From: JAXMBX01 sp046349635
Lineage (GTDB): Bacteria; Planctomycetota; Planctomycetia; Planctomycetales; Planctomycetaceae
Assembly (NCBI GenBank): GCA_046349635.1
Contig: JAXMBX010000017.1
Coordinates: 19,665 to 83,664 of the forward strand
Direction of reading: 5' to 3'
Length of the DNA stretch: 64,000 bases
Shown piece by piece: positions 17,632 to 26,414 of the stretch (within the stretch, counting starts at the first letter, position 1; every line of letters begins with the position of its first letter). A model generated the notes under the pieces. The model searched no databases. It was not told where the DNA came from and saw only the letters and a program-made list of their open reading frames with translations. The position numbers were made by a program, and so were the translations under genes.

Positions 17632-17985
17632 ATGGCGAGCGACAAAATCGGCGGAAATCCCCCCGCTGGGAACCAAGCCCCCGGACAGCCCCAGGTTATT
17701 GAAGTGGACGGCCTGGAGGCGTTTTATGCAAATTTCGCCCGCGTCGCCGGGTCCCCTGAGGAGTTGATCCTCGACTTCGGCCTGAATCCCCAGCCCTACA
17801 CGACGGATGCTCCCCCCATCAAGATCGCCCGTCGGGTGGCGATGAACTTCTATACCGCCAAGCGTTTGCTGCATGCCATGGGGATGGCGATCCAGCGGCA
17901 CGAGCAGGCGTTCGGCGTGATGGAACTGGACGTCAACAAGCGGTTTGCAACCGCGAACGCGACCAAGACGCACGCTAACGACTGA
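17632..17985 (+). CDS. DUF3467 protein
   Basis: A 117-residue cytoplasmic protein matching DUF3467. The core is VEVDGLEAFYANFARV-like, then SPEELILDFGLNPQP and KIARRVAMNFYTAKRLLHAMG. It ends with a helix QRHEQAFGVMELDVNKR. The strong ribosome-binding site AGGAGA lies 8 bases before the ATG. The gene stands alone and is closed by an intrinsic terminator about 20 bases after the stop. The biochemical role of the family is unknown to me. Confidence 0.82.
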   Translation: MASDKIGGNPPAGNQAPGQPQVIEVDGLEAFYANFARVAGSPEELILDFGLNPQPYTTDAPPIKIARRVAMNFYTAKRLLHAMGMAIQRHEQAFGVMELDVNKRFATANATKTHAND

Positions 17986-18004
17986 TCCTGATCTGATCCT
18001 CCCA

Positions 18005-18040
18005 AGCGGCCCTGAAGAAAATTCTTCCGGGCCGCTTTTT
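18005..18040 (+). terminator. Rho-independent terminator after the DUF3467 gene
   Basis: An 8-base GC arm pair AGCGGCCC/GGGCCGCT encloses a second inner pair GAAGAA/TTCTTC and is followed by a T run. It is a textbook intrinsic terminator. Confidence 0.9.
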
Positions 18041-18347
18041 CATTGCTCCTCCCAGCCCCCCCAGATTCCGACCTCTCACTTCTTCGCCCGCTTGTGGCTG
18101 ACGCCGCCCACACGCCCTACGGGCATATGGGCCACCCATCATCAGCTTGCCTCGGGGATTCGTCCCAAGACCTGATCTTGTCACAAGTTCAGGAATGAAC
18201 TAAGAATTCGCCTCCCTCTCTCCGAGATTTTCGCGCTCACTCACGTCACGACGTTTTTTCCCACTTCTCCCGTTCGAGTCGAAGGCAAAATTCCGTCGAT
18301 CGGTGCAGATCAGGGATGGTGTTTTCATCTGTTCCAGGAACCGGGTC
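18041..18347. other. Intergenic region before the large lipoprotein gene
   Basis: About 300 bases between the terminator and the next start codon. I see no gene, no clear promoter and no RNA fold. Confidence 0.4.
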
Positions 18348-20273
18348 ATGAATCAGGCTATGTATCGTGCGCTGTTGTACTGCACGTTCATCGTCTGTCT
18401 CTGCACGGGCTGCGCCCTCTCGGGCGGGAGCAAGAAAACCGCCTCCACTGATACGAAGAAAGCCCCGCCGCGCAGTTCCAAAACAGAAGTCGCGGCGACC
18501 CCCTTTTGGCGGCGTCCCTTCGGTAGTTCCGCCTCGAAGTCCTCCACCGCTTCCAAAGACAAGCCCGCTTCGAAATCGAAATCCACGATTGCCTCGCGGG
18601 GCAAGAACACGCGGAAAGAGACTTCAACCGAGACGGCGCAAGCCTCCAGAGAGAAACCGGGCGCCCAAGAGAAGGATTCGGACGTCGAGAAGACGAGCGA
18701 CAAATCGCTCGCCAGTTCCACACTGGATGGCTTCGATGAGACGACCCGCGCATTGATTCAGTCGGAGCTGCGGGAGGCAGATCCCGAAACGCGGGAAGAA
18801 ATGTTGCGCGAACTCAAGGGGGTTCCCCCCGAGATGGTCCCGCGGATCTTGAACACGTGGCGGCTCGGGGCGAAGTATCAGAACCAGGCCAAGAAGGACA
18901 AAGTCACCCCCGTCTCGGGTAAAAAGACCGCAGCACGGGACGACTCCCCGGAAAAAGCCGACGCGTGGGAGCCCGGTGCGAAGAAAACCCCCGATGCGGG
19001 TCTGGGTTCGCAGAATCCGTGGAATGCGAATTACACTCCGGGCGCGAACCAGAATTCCCAGGTTGCAGCTCCCCCTGCGACTGCGGAGGCTGCGGCCAAC
19101 GCCGCGCGGAACTCTCCCACGGGGAACAAGGACTCCATGGCGCTCGCACAACAGATGGCTGCCGCGATGGGGGCGAACACTCCGGGGGCGGGCCTGTCAC
19201 GACAGGCTACTCCTGCAAACGGCGTCAACAATCCGTTTGCCGGTGGCGGCTCTGCGATGAACCTGCTCGGGAACGCGGCGTCACCCAACGGTTCGGGAAA
19301 TCCCGTCCAACTCGGCCAGCCGCTCGCCGCCGTGGAAGCGGCTGCCTGGGCCGCAACGCAACAGCAAACCGGCATCGCGCAGCAGGGCTTCACCCCGAAT
19401 CCCTCCGACGTCGGACAGATCAGCACGATCCCGACCACGATCCCCGCCACGACCACTGCTGCTCCCAACTCTAACGCGATCCAAATCCCGGGGAGCCTGG
19501 GGCCGAATCAACTTCAACAGACGGTGGCCATTGCCCCGGCGATGAATCCGCAGACGCTGGAAGCGGTCCAGAAAATGATTTCCCTGAAGGAAGCGGAAGT
19601 GGCCCAGATGACTCCCGGCCATTCCGATGCGGAGCGACAGAAATTCATTGAAGCCCATGTCCACCTGCGGATGCTATACATGATGGCGGGACAGCAACAA
19701 AGGGCGTTGCAGTCCATTCCCGGTATCGAACCGGCGGACCAGGAATTCTGGCAGCAGGTCGTGTGGGGAATGACCAACTATTTCGACAATGCCTCGATCC
19801 CCAATCCTTCGGACCGGGCCTCGCAGACGGTTGCCCAGTTCCAGGTTGCTGGAAACCGCCTGCGTGAAAAAGCCCGCCTCGAACTCCGCAATCTGAGCTT
19901 CTGCAACAAGATCGACGGGTTTGGCGACTTCGAGCGCTACCCTCACGATGAATTCAGCCCGGGGCAGCAACTCCTCATTTACGCCGAGGTGGTCAACTTC
20001 CGGAGCGAGATCACCGCCGAAGGGAAGTTTCGGACGTTGCTGAAATCCAGCTATGAGATCCTGCGGCCGGGGGGAGGGACCGAAGTCCTCGATCACAAAA
20101 AGTACGATTCCATTCCGGACGTCTGCCGCAACCAGCGGCAGGACTTCTACCTGAACTATGAGACCCGGCTGCCCCAGAACCTGAGCCCCGGGCCGTACAT
20201 TCTCCGGCTGACCGTGTCGGACGAACTGGCCCACAAGGTGACGACGCAGAACATCAACTTCACCGTGCGTTAA
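18348..20273 (+). CDS. Large lipoprotein, unknown
   Basis: A 641-residue exported lipoprotein. The signal peptide ends in the lipobox LCTGC (Cys near residue 22). A long Lys/Ser/Thr-rich low-complexity stretch follows, with a short ordered helical piece (STLDGFDETTRALIQSELRE, about residues 125-180). Next comes an Asn/Pro/Ala/Gly-rich disordered middle (about 220-400). The ordered C-terminal part (about 405-641) contains a helical segment (QKFIEAHVHLRMLYMMAGQQ) and then a beta-rich region: LRNLSFCNKIDGFGDFERYP, QQLLIYAEVVNFRSE and PGPYILRLTVSDE. I do not recognise the family. The alternative upstream ATG at 18303 would disrupt the signal peptide, and an AGGA precedes 18348. It is probably periplasmic or envelope-anchored. 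Confidence 0.8.
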   Translation: MNQAMYRALLYCTFIVCLCTGCALSGGSKKTASTDTKKAPPRSSKTEVAATPFWRRPFGSSASKSSTASKDKPASKSKSTIASRGKNTRKETSTETAQASREKPGAQEKDSDVEKTSDKSLASSTLDGFDETTRALIQSELREADPETREEMLRELKGVPPEMVPRILNTWRLGAKYQNQAKKDKVTPVSGKKTAARDDSPEKADAWEPGAKKTPDAGLGSQNPWNANYTPGANQNSQVAAPPATAEAAANAARNSPTGNKDSMALAQQMAAAMGANTPGAGLSRQATPANGVNNPFAGGGSAMNLLGNAASPNGSGNPVQLGQPLAAVEAAAWAATQQQTGIAQQGFTPNPSDVGQISTIPTTIPATTTAAPNSNAIQIPGSLGPNQLQQTVAIAPAMNPQTLEAVQKMISLKEAEVAQMTPGHSDAERQKFIEAHVHLRMLYMMAGQQQRALQSIPGIEPADQEFWQQVVWGMTNYFDNASIPNPSDRASQTVAQFQVAGNRLREKARLELRNLSFCNKIDGFGDFERYPHDEFSPGQQLLIYAEVVNFRSEITAEGKFRTLLKSSYEILRPGGGTEVLDHKKYDSIPDVCRNQRQDFYLNYETRLPQNLSPGPYILRLTVSDELAHKVTTQNINFTVR

Positions 20274-20303
20274 AGCAGCCAGCGAAGCGGATGGTCTTGA
20301 TTG

Positions 20304-21941
20304 TCAATCATGCTCGCGCGGGAGACGCACCTGAGCCACCGGAGCCGATTTCACGTCCCGTTGAGTGATCTGTCCGGGATTACCGGGGAAGCTGATGCCA
20401 CGGACCGCTTCGAACAACGGTTCGGATTGCACCCCGAGCCAGACCGTGGCGACCGTCGCCAGGACGACTGCAAACTGCGTGGCACCTGTCGCACGGGGAG
20501 GCTGCTTGGCGGGGGGATCATACAGGAACATCAACGCGATGACCCGCAGGTAATAGACCGCGCCGATCGCGGCGTTCAGGACGCCGACCACCGCGAGGAT
20601 GACGAACCAGCCGCTCGGAAGCGGAATCAACGTGGCGGAGTCTCCACGGACTCCCAATGCCGACGCGAACACCGCCAGTTTTCCCCAGAACCCGGGCAAG
20701 GGAGGAATCCCGGCCAAGCTGAACAGGAAGATCGCGGCGCAGATCGCGGGAACCGGTTGGACTTTCCACAAGCCGGTCAGTTCCTCGACTTCTTCCACCT
20801 GTCGGTCTCCTCGCGACAAGGAGACCAGCACGGCAAACAGACCGGTCGAAACGAGACTGTAGGCCAGAAGGTAGAACAGGCTCGACTGGATGCCTCCGGG
20901 CAAGCCAAACATCGAATCTCCGGTCAGGCCCGGATGCAGTTTTTCCCAGAATCCGACTGAAATGCCGACCAGCATGTATCCCGCGTGCGCGATGCTGGAA
21001 TAGGCGAGCATGCGGCGGATATTGGTCTGCAGCAGAGCAAGGACATTCCCCAGCGTCATCGTGAACAAGGCCATGATCAACGCGGTTGTCTCTCCGGTCA
21101 GTTCGAGTCCTGGGAGTGAGAAGGAGACGATCCGCACGATGGCGATCAAGCCGGCGGCCTTGGGAACCACCGCCAGGAGGCCGGCGTTCCAGGCATTCGT
21201 TCCCTGGTAGACGTCGGGAGCGTAGAAGTGAAAGGGAACAGCGGTGATCTTGAAACCGAGCCCGGCGAGGATCAGGACGAGGGAGACCATCGCCATCCGG
21301 GAGGGAACCAGCGGGACGGTGGTTTCTGCGGTCGCCCGGACGCTGGAGGCGAGGATGGTGCGGATATCGGCCAGGTTGGTCGAGCCGGTCACGCCATATA
21401 GCAGACAGAAGCCATAGAGCAGAACCGCCGCGGAGGCGACGCTCAACAGGAAGTATTTGACGGCGGATTCCTGCGAGCCGTAGCCATGCCGTCCCAAGTA
21501 CAGCAGGACGTACATGGGGATGCTGATCAGTTCCAGTCCGAGGAACAGGAGGATCAATTCATTGGCACAGCAGACGAGCATCAGGCCGGCGATGACGATC
21601 AGCAGCAGGCCATAAAATTCGGGCGCGTTAGCATGGTCATCCCGATCTTGAATCGCCGCGAGGCAGAAGAGCGCCCCAATGGCGAGGAAACTCATTTGAA
21701 ACAGGACGCTCATGGGATCGATCAGGACCAGGCCGGGATCGACCTCGGCAGGAGGGGCCCAAAGCGCGACCAGCTTGGTGAGCTTCCATTCCGCGACGCC
21801 CGCGATGGCGAACACCACGACGCCGAGCATTCCCCAGATATTCCGCGGCAGGGAGAAACTTCCCGCCAGGATGAACAGGCAGCCCGCCGTGACCAGGATG
21901 ATTTCCGGCAGCAATGAGATGAATGTCGTCGACACGGTCAC
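20304..21941 (-). CDS. nuoN: NADH-quinone oxidoreductase subunit N
   Basis: A 545-residue antiporter-like membrane subunit of complex I, with about 14 transmembrane segments and a proton-translocation role. Typical blocks are LLFLGLELISIPMYVLLYLG, KYFLLSVASAAVLLYGF, AWNAGLLAVVPKAAG (the conserved lysine region) and AYSSIAHAGYMLVGI. It starts with GTG overlapping the stop of nuoM (GTGA), so translation is coupled. It is the last gene of the operon and ends 30 bases before the convergent lipoprotein gene. Confidence 0.95.
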   Translation of the reverse strand: MTVSTTFISLLPEIILVTAGCLFILAGSFSLPRNIWGMLGVVVFAIAGVAEWKLTKLVALWAPPAEVDPGLVLIDPMSVLFQMSFLAIGALFCLAAIQDRDDHANAPEFYGLLLIVIAGLMLVCCANELILLFLGLELISIPMYVLLYLGRHGYGSQESAVKYFLLSVASAAVLLYGFCLLYGVTGSTNLADIRTILASSVRATAETTVPLVPSRMAMVSLVLILAGLGFKITAVPFHFYAPDVYQGTNAWNAGLLAVVPKAAGLIAIVRIVSFSLPGLELTGETTALIMALFTMTLGNVLALLQTNIRRMLAYSSIAHAGYMLVGISVGFWEKLHPGLTGDSMFGLPGGIQSSLFYLLAYSLVSTGLFAVLVSLSRGDRQVEEVEELTGLWKVQPVPAICAAIFLFSLAGIPPLPGFWGKLAVFASALGVRGDSATLIPLPSGWFVILAVVGVLNAAIGAVYYLRVIALMFLYDPPAKQPPRATGATQFAVVLATVATVWLGVQSEPLFEAVRGISFPGNPGQITQRDVKSAPVAQVRLPREHD

Positions 21942-23800
21942 TTACCCACTTCTGAAGAAAGAACCCCCGCGCGTTCCGCGGGGACTTGAGATTGAACGAG
22001 TCCGGTCTTTTGCACGGCACCCCGATCCGCCATCTGGGGGAGAGGTTTCTGATGCAGCGCCTGGACCACTTCCGCGATGGAAGGCTCCATCTGGCTGATG
22101 ATGAACTGCGGGAACAGGCCGACCCAGAAAATGGCGACGGTCAGCGGAACGATCGCCCCCAGTTCGCGCCAACTGAGGTCCGGGATGCTGCTCATGACGA
22201 CCGCGGGAGATCCATGTCCATGGTGGTCGTGGCCGCCGTGATCGTGTGCCCCATGGCCGTGTGCTTCGTGATGGCCACCCGCTTCATGTCCGTGAGCCGC
22301 ACCGTGATGGTGGCCCCCGTGCGAGGCCAGCGGCTCACGCAGCGGTCCGAACATGACGCGGCGATTCAATTGCAGCATGTACCACGCACCGAGGATAATG
22401 CCGCTCAGCGACAGGATTCCATACACCTTGTTCGTCGCGAACATTCCCATCATTGCCAGGATTTCCCCCGTAAAACCATTCAGCCCGGGGAGGCCGATGC
22501 TGGAGAAGACGACGACGATAAAGAAGAACCCGAGAATGGGGAACTTGCGAACCATGCCGCTGTAGGCGTCGATCTCGCGGGTGTGATAGCGGTCGTACAA
22601 CATGCCGACGAGGGTGAACAGCGCTCCGGTGGAGAGGCCGTGGTTGATCATCTGGAGCATCCCGCCGCTGATCCCCACGGAGTTGAAGGCAAACAGCCCC
22701 AGCAGGCAGAAACCCATGTGGCTGACGGAGGAATACGCGACGAGCTTCTTGATATCGTCCTGAGCGAGGGCCACGAGGGCCCCATAGATAATGCCGATGA
22801 CACTTAAGGTCGCGATGGCATTGAACGCCCACCACGAGGCATCCGGCAACATGGGGAGCATGAACCGCAGGAAGCCGTAGGAGCCGATTTTCAGCAGCAC
22901 GCCTGCGAGCAACACGCTGCCCGCCGTGGGGGCTTCGACGTGTGCCAGAGGGAGCCACGTATGGAACGGGAAGAGGGGCACCTTGATGGCAAAACCGGCG
23001 AAGAGGGCGACGAAGATCCACGGGCTGACCTGCGACCAGAATTGCGCCTGGGCATCCCCGGCGGCAACGAGTTGCGGGATTTCCTTGATGAGCCGCGGGA
23101 TGGAGAAGGTCAACTGCGACGACCCACCCGGCAGTGATTGGGACATCCAGCTATGGCTGAGGACAATGAACAGCAGCCCCAGGAAGGTGAGCAGGCTTCC
23201 CGTGAGGGTGAAGACGAAGAACTTCCGGGCGGCCCAGCGGCGGTCGCTCCCGCCCCACAGGCCGATCATGAAGAACAGCGGGATGAGGGTAAACTCGAAG
23301 AAGATATAGAACAGGATGATGTCCTGGGCCGAGAAGACCCCCATCATGCCGGATTCCAGAACGAGCATCAGTGCGTAATATGTCGCGGCGCGATCCTGAA
23401 TCGACTCCCAACTGATGAGGACCGCGGGGATCATGAGTAGGCCGGTCAGCGCGATCAGCCAGAGGCTGATCCCATCGACACCGAGGCTGAAGCGGATATC
23501 CGGTCCCTGATTCGGCCGGGCGGGTTCGCCGGGGAGATGCGGCCCGCTGCTGGAGCTGATCCAGGGCATGTCGGTCTTCATCTGGATCAGCATGCGGTGT
23601 CCGTTGGCATCCCGCTTGTATGGGTTGTAGTTCATCGCGACCTGGGCGGAGAGGGCGAAACAGATCAGCGTCGTGATCAGTGCCACTCCCCGGACCGCTT
23701 TCAATCCCAGACCTGAAACCGTCAGCACCAGCACCGCCCCCACGAGCGGGAGCAGGACCAGCGATTCCACGATTTCCGACAGTACGTGTTCCGGCAGCAT
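21938..23800 (-). CDS. nuoM: NADH-quinone oxidoreductase subunit M with His-rich loop
   Basis: A 620-residue antiporter-like subunit, longer than the usual ~500. Family blocks are FEFTLIPLFFMIGLWGG (glutamate of the channel), LAHVEAPTAGSVLLAGVLLKIG and AYSSVSHMGFCLLG. The extra length is mainly a hydrophilic insert at about residues 490-535 (coding bases about 22195-22330) that is almost all His, Gly, Ala and Asp, plus an N-terminal soluble loop near residues 60-105. GAGGAAC precedes the ATG. It lies between nuoL and nuoN and overlaps nuoN by 4 bases. The His-rich loop is not part of the known proton path and may bind metal (inference). Confidence 0.95.
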   Translation of the reverse strand: MLPEHVLSEIVESLVLLPLVGAVLVLTVSGLGLKAVRGVALITTLICFALSAQVAMNYNPYKRDANGHRMLIQMKTDMPWISSSSGPHLPGEPARPNQGPDIRFSLGVDGISLWLIALTGLLMIPAVLISWESIQDRAATYYALMLVLESGMMGVFSAQDIILFYIFFEFTLIPLFFMIGLWGGSDRRWAARKFFVFTLTGSLLTFLGLLFIVLSHSWMSQSLPGGSSQLTFSIPRLIKEIPQLVAAGDAQAQFWSQVSPWIFVALFAGFAIKVPLFPFHTWLPLAHVEAPTAGSVLLAGVLLKIGSYGFLRFMLPMLPDASWWAFNAIATLSVIGIIYGALVALAQDDIKKLVAYSSVSHMGFCLLGLFAFNSVGISGGMLQMINHGLSTGALFTLVGMLYDRYHTREIDAYSGMVRKFPILGFFFIVVVFSSIGLPGLNGFTGEILAMMGMFATNKVYGILSLSGIILGAWYMLQLNRRVMFGPLREPLASHGGHHHGAAHGHEAGGHHEAHGHGAHDHGGHDHHGHGSPAVVMSSIPDLSWRELGAIVPLTVAIFWVGLFPQFIISQMEPSIAEVVQALHQKPLPQMADRGAVQKTGLVQSQVPAERAGVLSSEVGK

Positions 23801-23812
23801 GTTCCTCTATCC

Positions 23813-25882
23813 TTACCAGGCCAGGATGGCGGCCAACATCACCGCCATCGCCAGCATCATCGACAATGCATAAAACTGGACCAGTCCGTTCTGCAGCGGA
23901 CGGAGCAAACGCCCCACTTCGCGCGGCAGGTAGGTGAAGAGCCCCACTCCGGCGCCATCAATCAGTCCCCAATCCAGGAACCGGGAAAGCTGGGCCAAAC
24001 CGCGCAACGGCAGAACGAACAGGACCATGTAGATCTCGTCCAGGTAAAACTTGTGCAAGCTGAGTCTGGTCAACGGAGGACAGGCCGAAGCGAGCATGGA
24101 AGGAAGTCTGGATGCACTCCCGTACATGGTCCATGCGAGACCGATGCCGAGCACCGCGACGATGGTGCTGACAATCGCCACCATCCAATCCATCTCGTGA
24201 TGAGCGCCCGCGCCAGCGATGGTGTGACCCAGGTAGCCGTCGAAGATCCCGGAGACGTGCCCCAGCGCGAGGCCGATCCCCGCGGCCCCGAACGCCAGAA
24301 TGATCAAGGGGATTGTCATCGCGGGAGGAGACTCGTGGGCATGATGCCCGGCTTCCTCAGGGATTTTTTCCGGTCCGTGGAAGGTCATGAAGACCGCCCG
24401 GAAAGTATAGAACGCCGTCAGAAACGCGGTGAAAGTTCCCATCGCGAACAGCAGTTGATACCAGTACTTGCCATCGATCCACAACAGTCTCGCGGTCCGG
24501 GCTGCGACGACCGGGTGGGCTGCTTCCGGGTGATCGCCGTGTCCTGCCGCCGGCTTGTCGGCCGCGTGGCCATCGTGACCTGCGTCATGCCCCGCGTCAT
24601 GCGGCGCGGCAGCGGAGTGACCTTGTGCCGCATGATGGACGGCTGCGAGGATGGTGTCCTTGCTCCAGAATCCGGAGAGGGGAAACAACCCCGCCAAAGC
24701 GAGCGAGCCGATGACGAACGTGATGTAGGTGATCGGCATCAGCTTCCGCAGGCCGCTGAAGCGTTGCATGTCGATCACGTGCCCCATGGCGTGCATCACG
24801 CTCCCCGCACCGAGGAACAGGAGCGCCTTGAAGAAGGCATGCGTGAACAGGTGGAACATGCCCCCGGCGATTCCGACAACCGATCCGGCCCCTAGCCCGA
24901 GGAACATGTATCCCAACTGGCTGACGGTGGAGTACGCGAGAACGCGCTTGAGGTCGGTCTGCGTCAAGGCGATCAACGCCGCCAGAAGTGCAGTGAATCC
25001 TCCGACGAGCGAAATGACCAACTGGGCGTTTGGAGCGAGCATATACAACGGAGTACACCGCGCAACCATGTAGACCCCGGCGGTGACCATCGTGGCGGCA
25101 TGGATCAATGCACTGACGGGGGTCGGGCCTTCCATCGCATCCGGCAACCAGACCATCAACGGGAACTGGGCGGATTTGCCGATTGCCCCGGCGAACAGAC
25201 AGAGACAGATCGCTTCGATGAGCAGCGGATTCTCCGCGGCCGTCTTGGCGAGGAGAGCGGGCTTGCCGAGCGTTTCCGAGAAATTCACCGTCCCAAACGT
25301 CACCCAGATCAGGAAGATTCCGATGGCGAATCCGAAGTCGCCGATCCGGTTGACGACGAACGCCTTCTGGCCGGCATAGGCGGCGGAGGGTTTCTCATAC
25401 CAGAAGCCGATCAGCAGGTAGCTGCACAAGCCGACCGCTTCCCAGAACATGAACAACATGACGAAGTTCGCGCTCAGGACGAGCATGATCATTGAGAACA
25501 CGAACAGCGAGACGATGGAGAAGAATCGCCAGTAACCTCGATCTCCGTGCATATAGCCTGAGGCGTAGATCACCACGAGAGTGGCAATGAACGTCAGCAT
25601 GGAGAGCATGATGCAGGAGAGGGTATCCAGGTGCAGCGCGATGGGAATCGACACTTTGGGCGCCCCGGGCTGCGTCAGGATTTCCATCCAGCGATAGAGT
25701 TCGATATCCACCGGCTGGGTCGCTTTGGGGAGGCAGGCCCACGAACAGGCACAGGCGACCGCGCATCCTAATGCCGCGACCCAATGGCTTTTGTCCTTCA
25801 GGAATTTCGCGCCGAAAATCGCGATCAGCAGGCAGGCAAGCAGCGGAGCGGCCGGAATTGTCTTGACCAGTGTCTCAACCAT
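23813..25882 (-). CDS. nuoL: NADH-quinone oxidoreductase subunit L with His-rich loop
   Basis: A 689-residue distal antiporter-like subunit of complex I. Conserved blocks include VMLFMFWEAVGLCSYLLIGF, LPDAMEGPTPVSALIHAATM, LAYSTVSQLGYMFLG and FTHAFFKALLFLGAGSVMHA. A His/Ala/Gly/Asp-rich hydrophilic insert at about residues 413-457 (bases about 24510-24645) interrupts the loop before the last transmembrane bundle. The C-terminal part holds the lateral helix region and ends in a transmembrane anchor. A strong GGAGGTG ribosome-binding site lies inside the end of nuoK, which it overlaps by 8 bases. Confidence 0.95.
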   Translation of the reverse strand: MVETLVKTIPAAPLLACLLIAIFGAKFLKDKSHWVAALGCAVACACSWACLPKATQPVDIELYRWMEILTQPGAPKVSIPIALHLDTLSCIMLSMLTFIATLVVIYASGYMHGDRGYWRFFSIVSLFVFSMIMLVLSANFVMLFMFWEAVGLCSYLLIGFWYEKPSAAYAGQKAFVVNRIGDFGFAIGIFLIWVTFGTVNFSETLGKPALLAKTAAENPLLIEAICLCLFAGAIGKSAQFPLMVWLPDAMEGPTPVSALIHAATMVTAGVYMVARCTPLYMLAPNAQLVISLVGGFTALLAALIALTQTDLKRVLAYSTVSQLGYMFLGLGAGSVVGIAGGMFHLFTHAFFKALLFLGAGSVMHAMGHVIDMQRFSGLRKLMPITYITFVIGSLALAGLFPLSGFWSKDTILAAVHHAAQGHSAAAPHDAGHDAGHDGHAADKPAAGHGDHPEAAHPVVAARTARLLWIDGKYWYQLLFAMGTFTAFLTAFYTFRAVFMTFHGPEKIPEEAGHHAHESPPAMTIPLIILAFGAAGIGLALGHVSGIFDGYLGHTIAGAGAHHEMDWMVAIVSTIVAVLGIGLAWTMYGSASRLPSMLASACPPLTRLSLHKFYLDEIYMVLFVLPLRGLAQLSRFLDWGLIDGAGVGLFTYLPREVGRLLRPLQNGLVQFYALSMMLAMAVMLAAILAW

Positions 25883-26366
25883 GCGGCACCTCCACCTTCT
25901 CCGACTCCGCCTTGGATGCGGGCATCTTCTTCTTTCCGTTTGCCGACTGTTTCGAACCGGGCAGGCGACCCGCGACCGTCAAGTGGGGCCACTGGGGAGT
26001 CTGCTCTTCCGCATCCTGCTCCGAGCCGAATTCATTGGGAATCTGCGGCTGGTCGGATTCCCTCAGATCCTGCCACAGGGAAACATCGAGGGTCTTGTTC
26101 CGCTTGAAGAGGACGACGATCAGCGCCAGCGCGATGGCCGCTTCACCGCCCGCCAAGGCCAGGCTGAAGACCGTGAAGACCTGGCCTCCCCAGTTGTTGT
26201 GATACCTGCTGAACGCGACCAGGGAGAGGGAGACCCCCTGGAGCATCAGCTCCGCGCAGAGGAACATCACGATCAGATTTCGCCGCGTCAGAAATCCGAT
26301 CATCCCCAGGGAGAACAGGATCGCTCCCAGGAGAAGATAGTTATTGAGTGTGGCCGACGGGTCCAT
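25875..26366 (-). CDS. nuoK: NADH-quinone oxidoreductase subunit K with C-terminal tail
   Basis: A 163-residue protein, where NuoK is normally about 100. Residues 1-100 are the three-helix NuoK core, with YLLLGAILFSLGMIGFLTRR, VMFLCAELMLQGVSLSLVAF (the conserved intramembrane Glu) and GGEAAIALALIVVLFKRNK. The remaining ~63 residues form a hydrophilic, Pro/Ser/Lys/Glu-rich tail without any recognised domain. The start at 26366 is chosen because the core begins directly there and only a TTG lies upstream. Its 3' end overlaps nuoL, whose ribosome-binding site lies inside it, so the tail may partly reflect that overlap. Confidence 0.93.
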   Translation of the reverse strand: MDPSATLNNYLLLGAILFSLGMIGFLTRRNLIVMFLCAELMLQGVSLSLVAFSRYHNNWGGQVFTVFSLALAGGEAAIALALIVVLFKRNKTLDVSLWQDLRESDQPQIPNEFGSEQDAEEQTPQWPHLTVAGRLPGSKQSANGKKKMPASKAESEKVEVPHG

Positions 26367-26414
26367 GATTCCGGTTTTCAAAAAAGGGATAACTCTATCC
26401 GGGAAAATGTTTCG

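Noticed and set aside
17620..17632. A TATAAT-like stretch directly before the DUF3467 start codon
   Set aside because: It lies between the ribosome-binding site and the ATG, too close to the start to be a -10 box.
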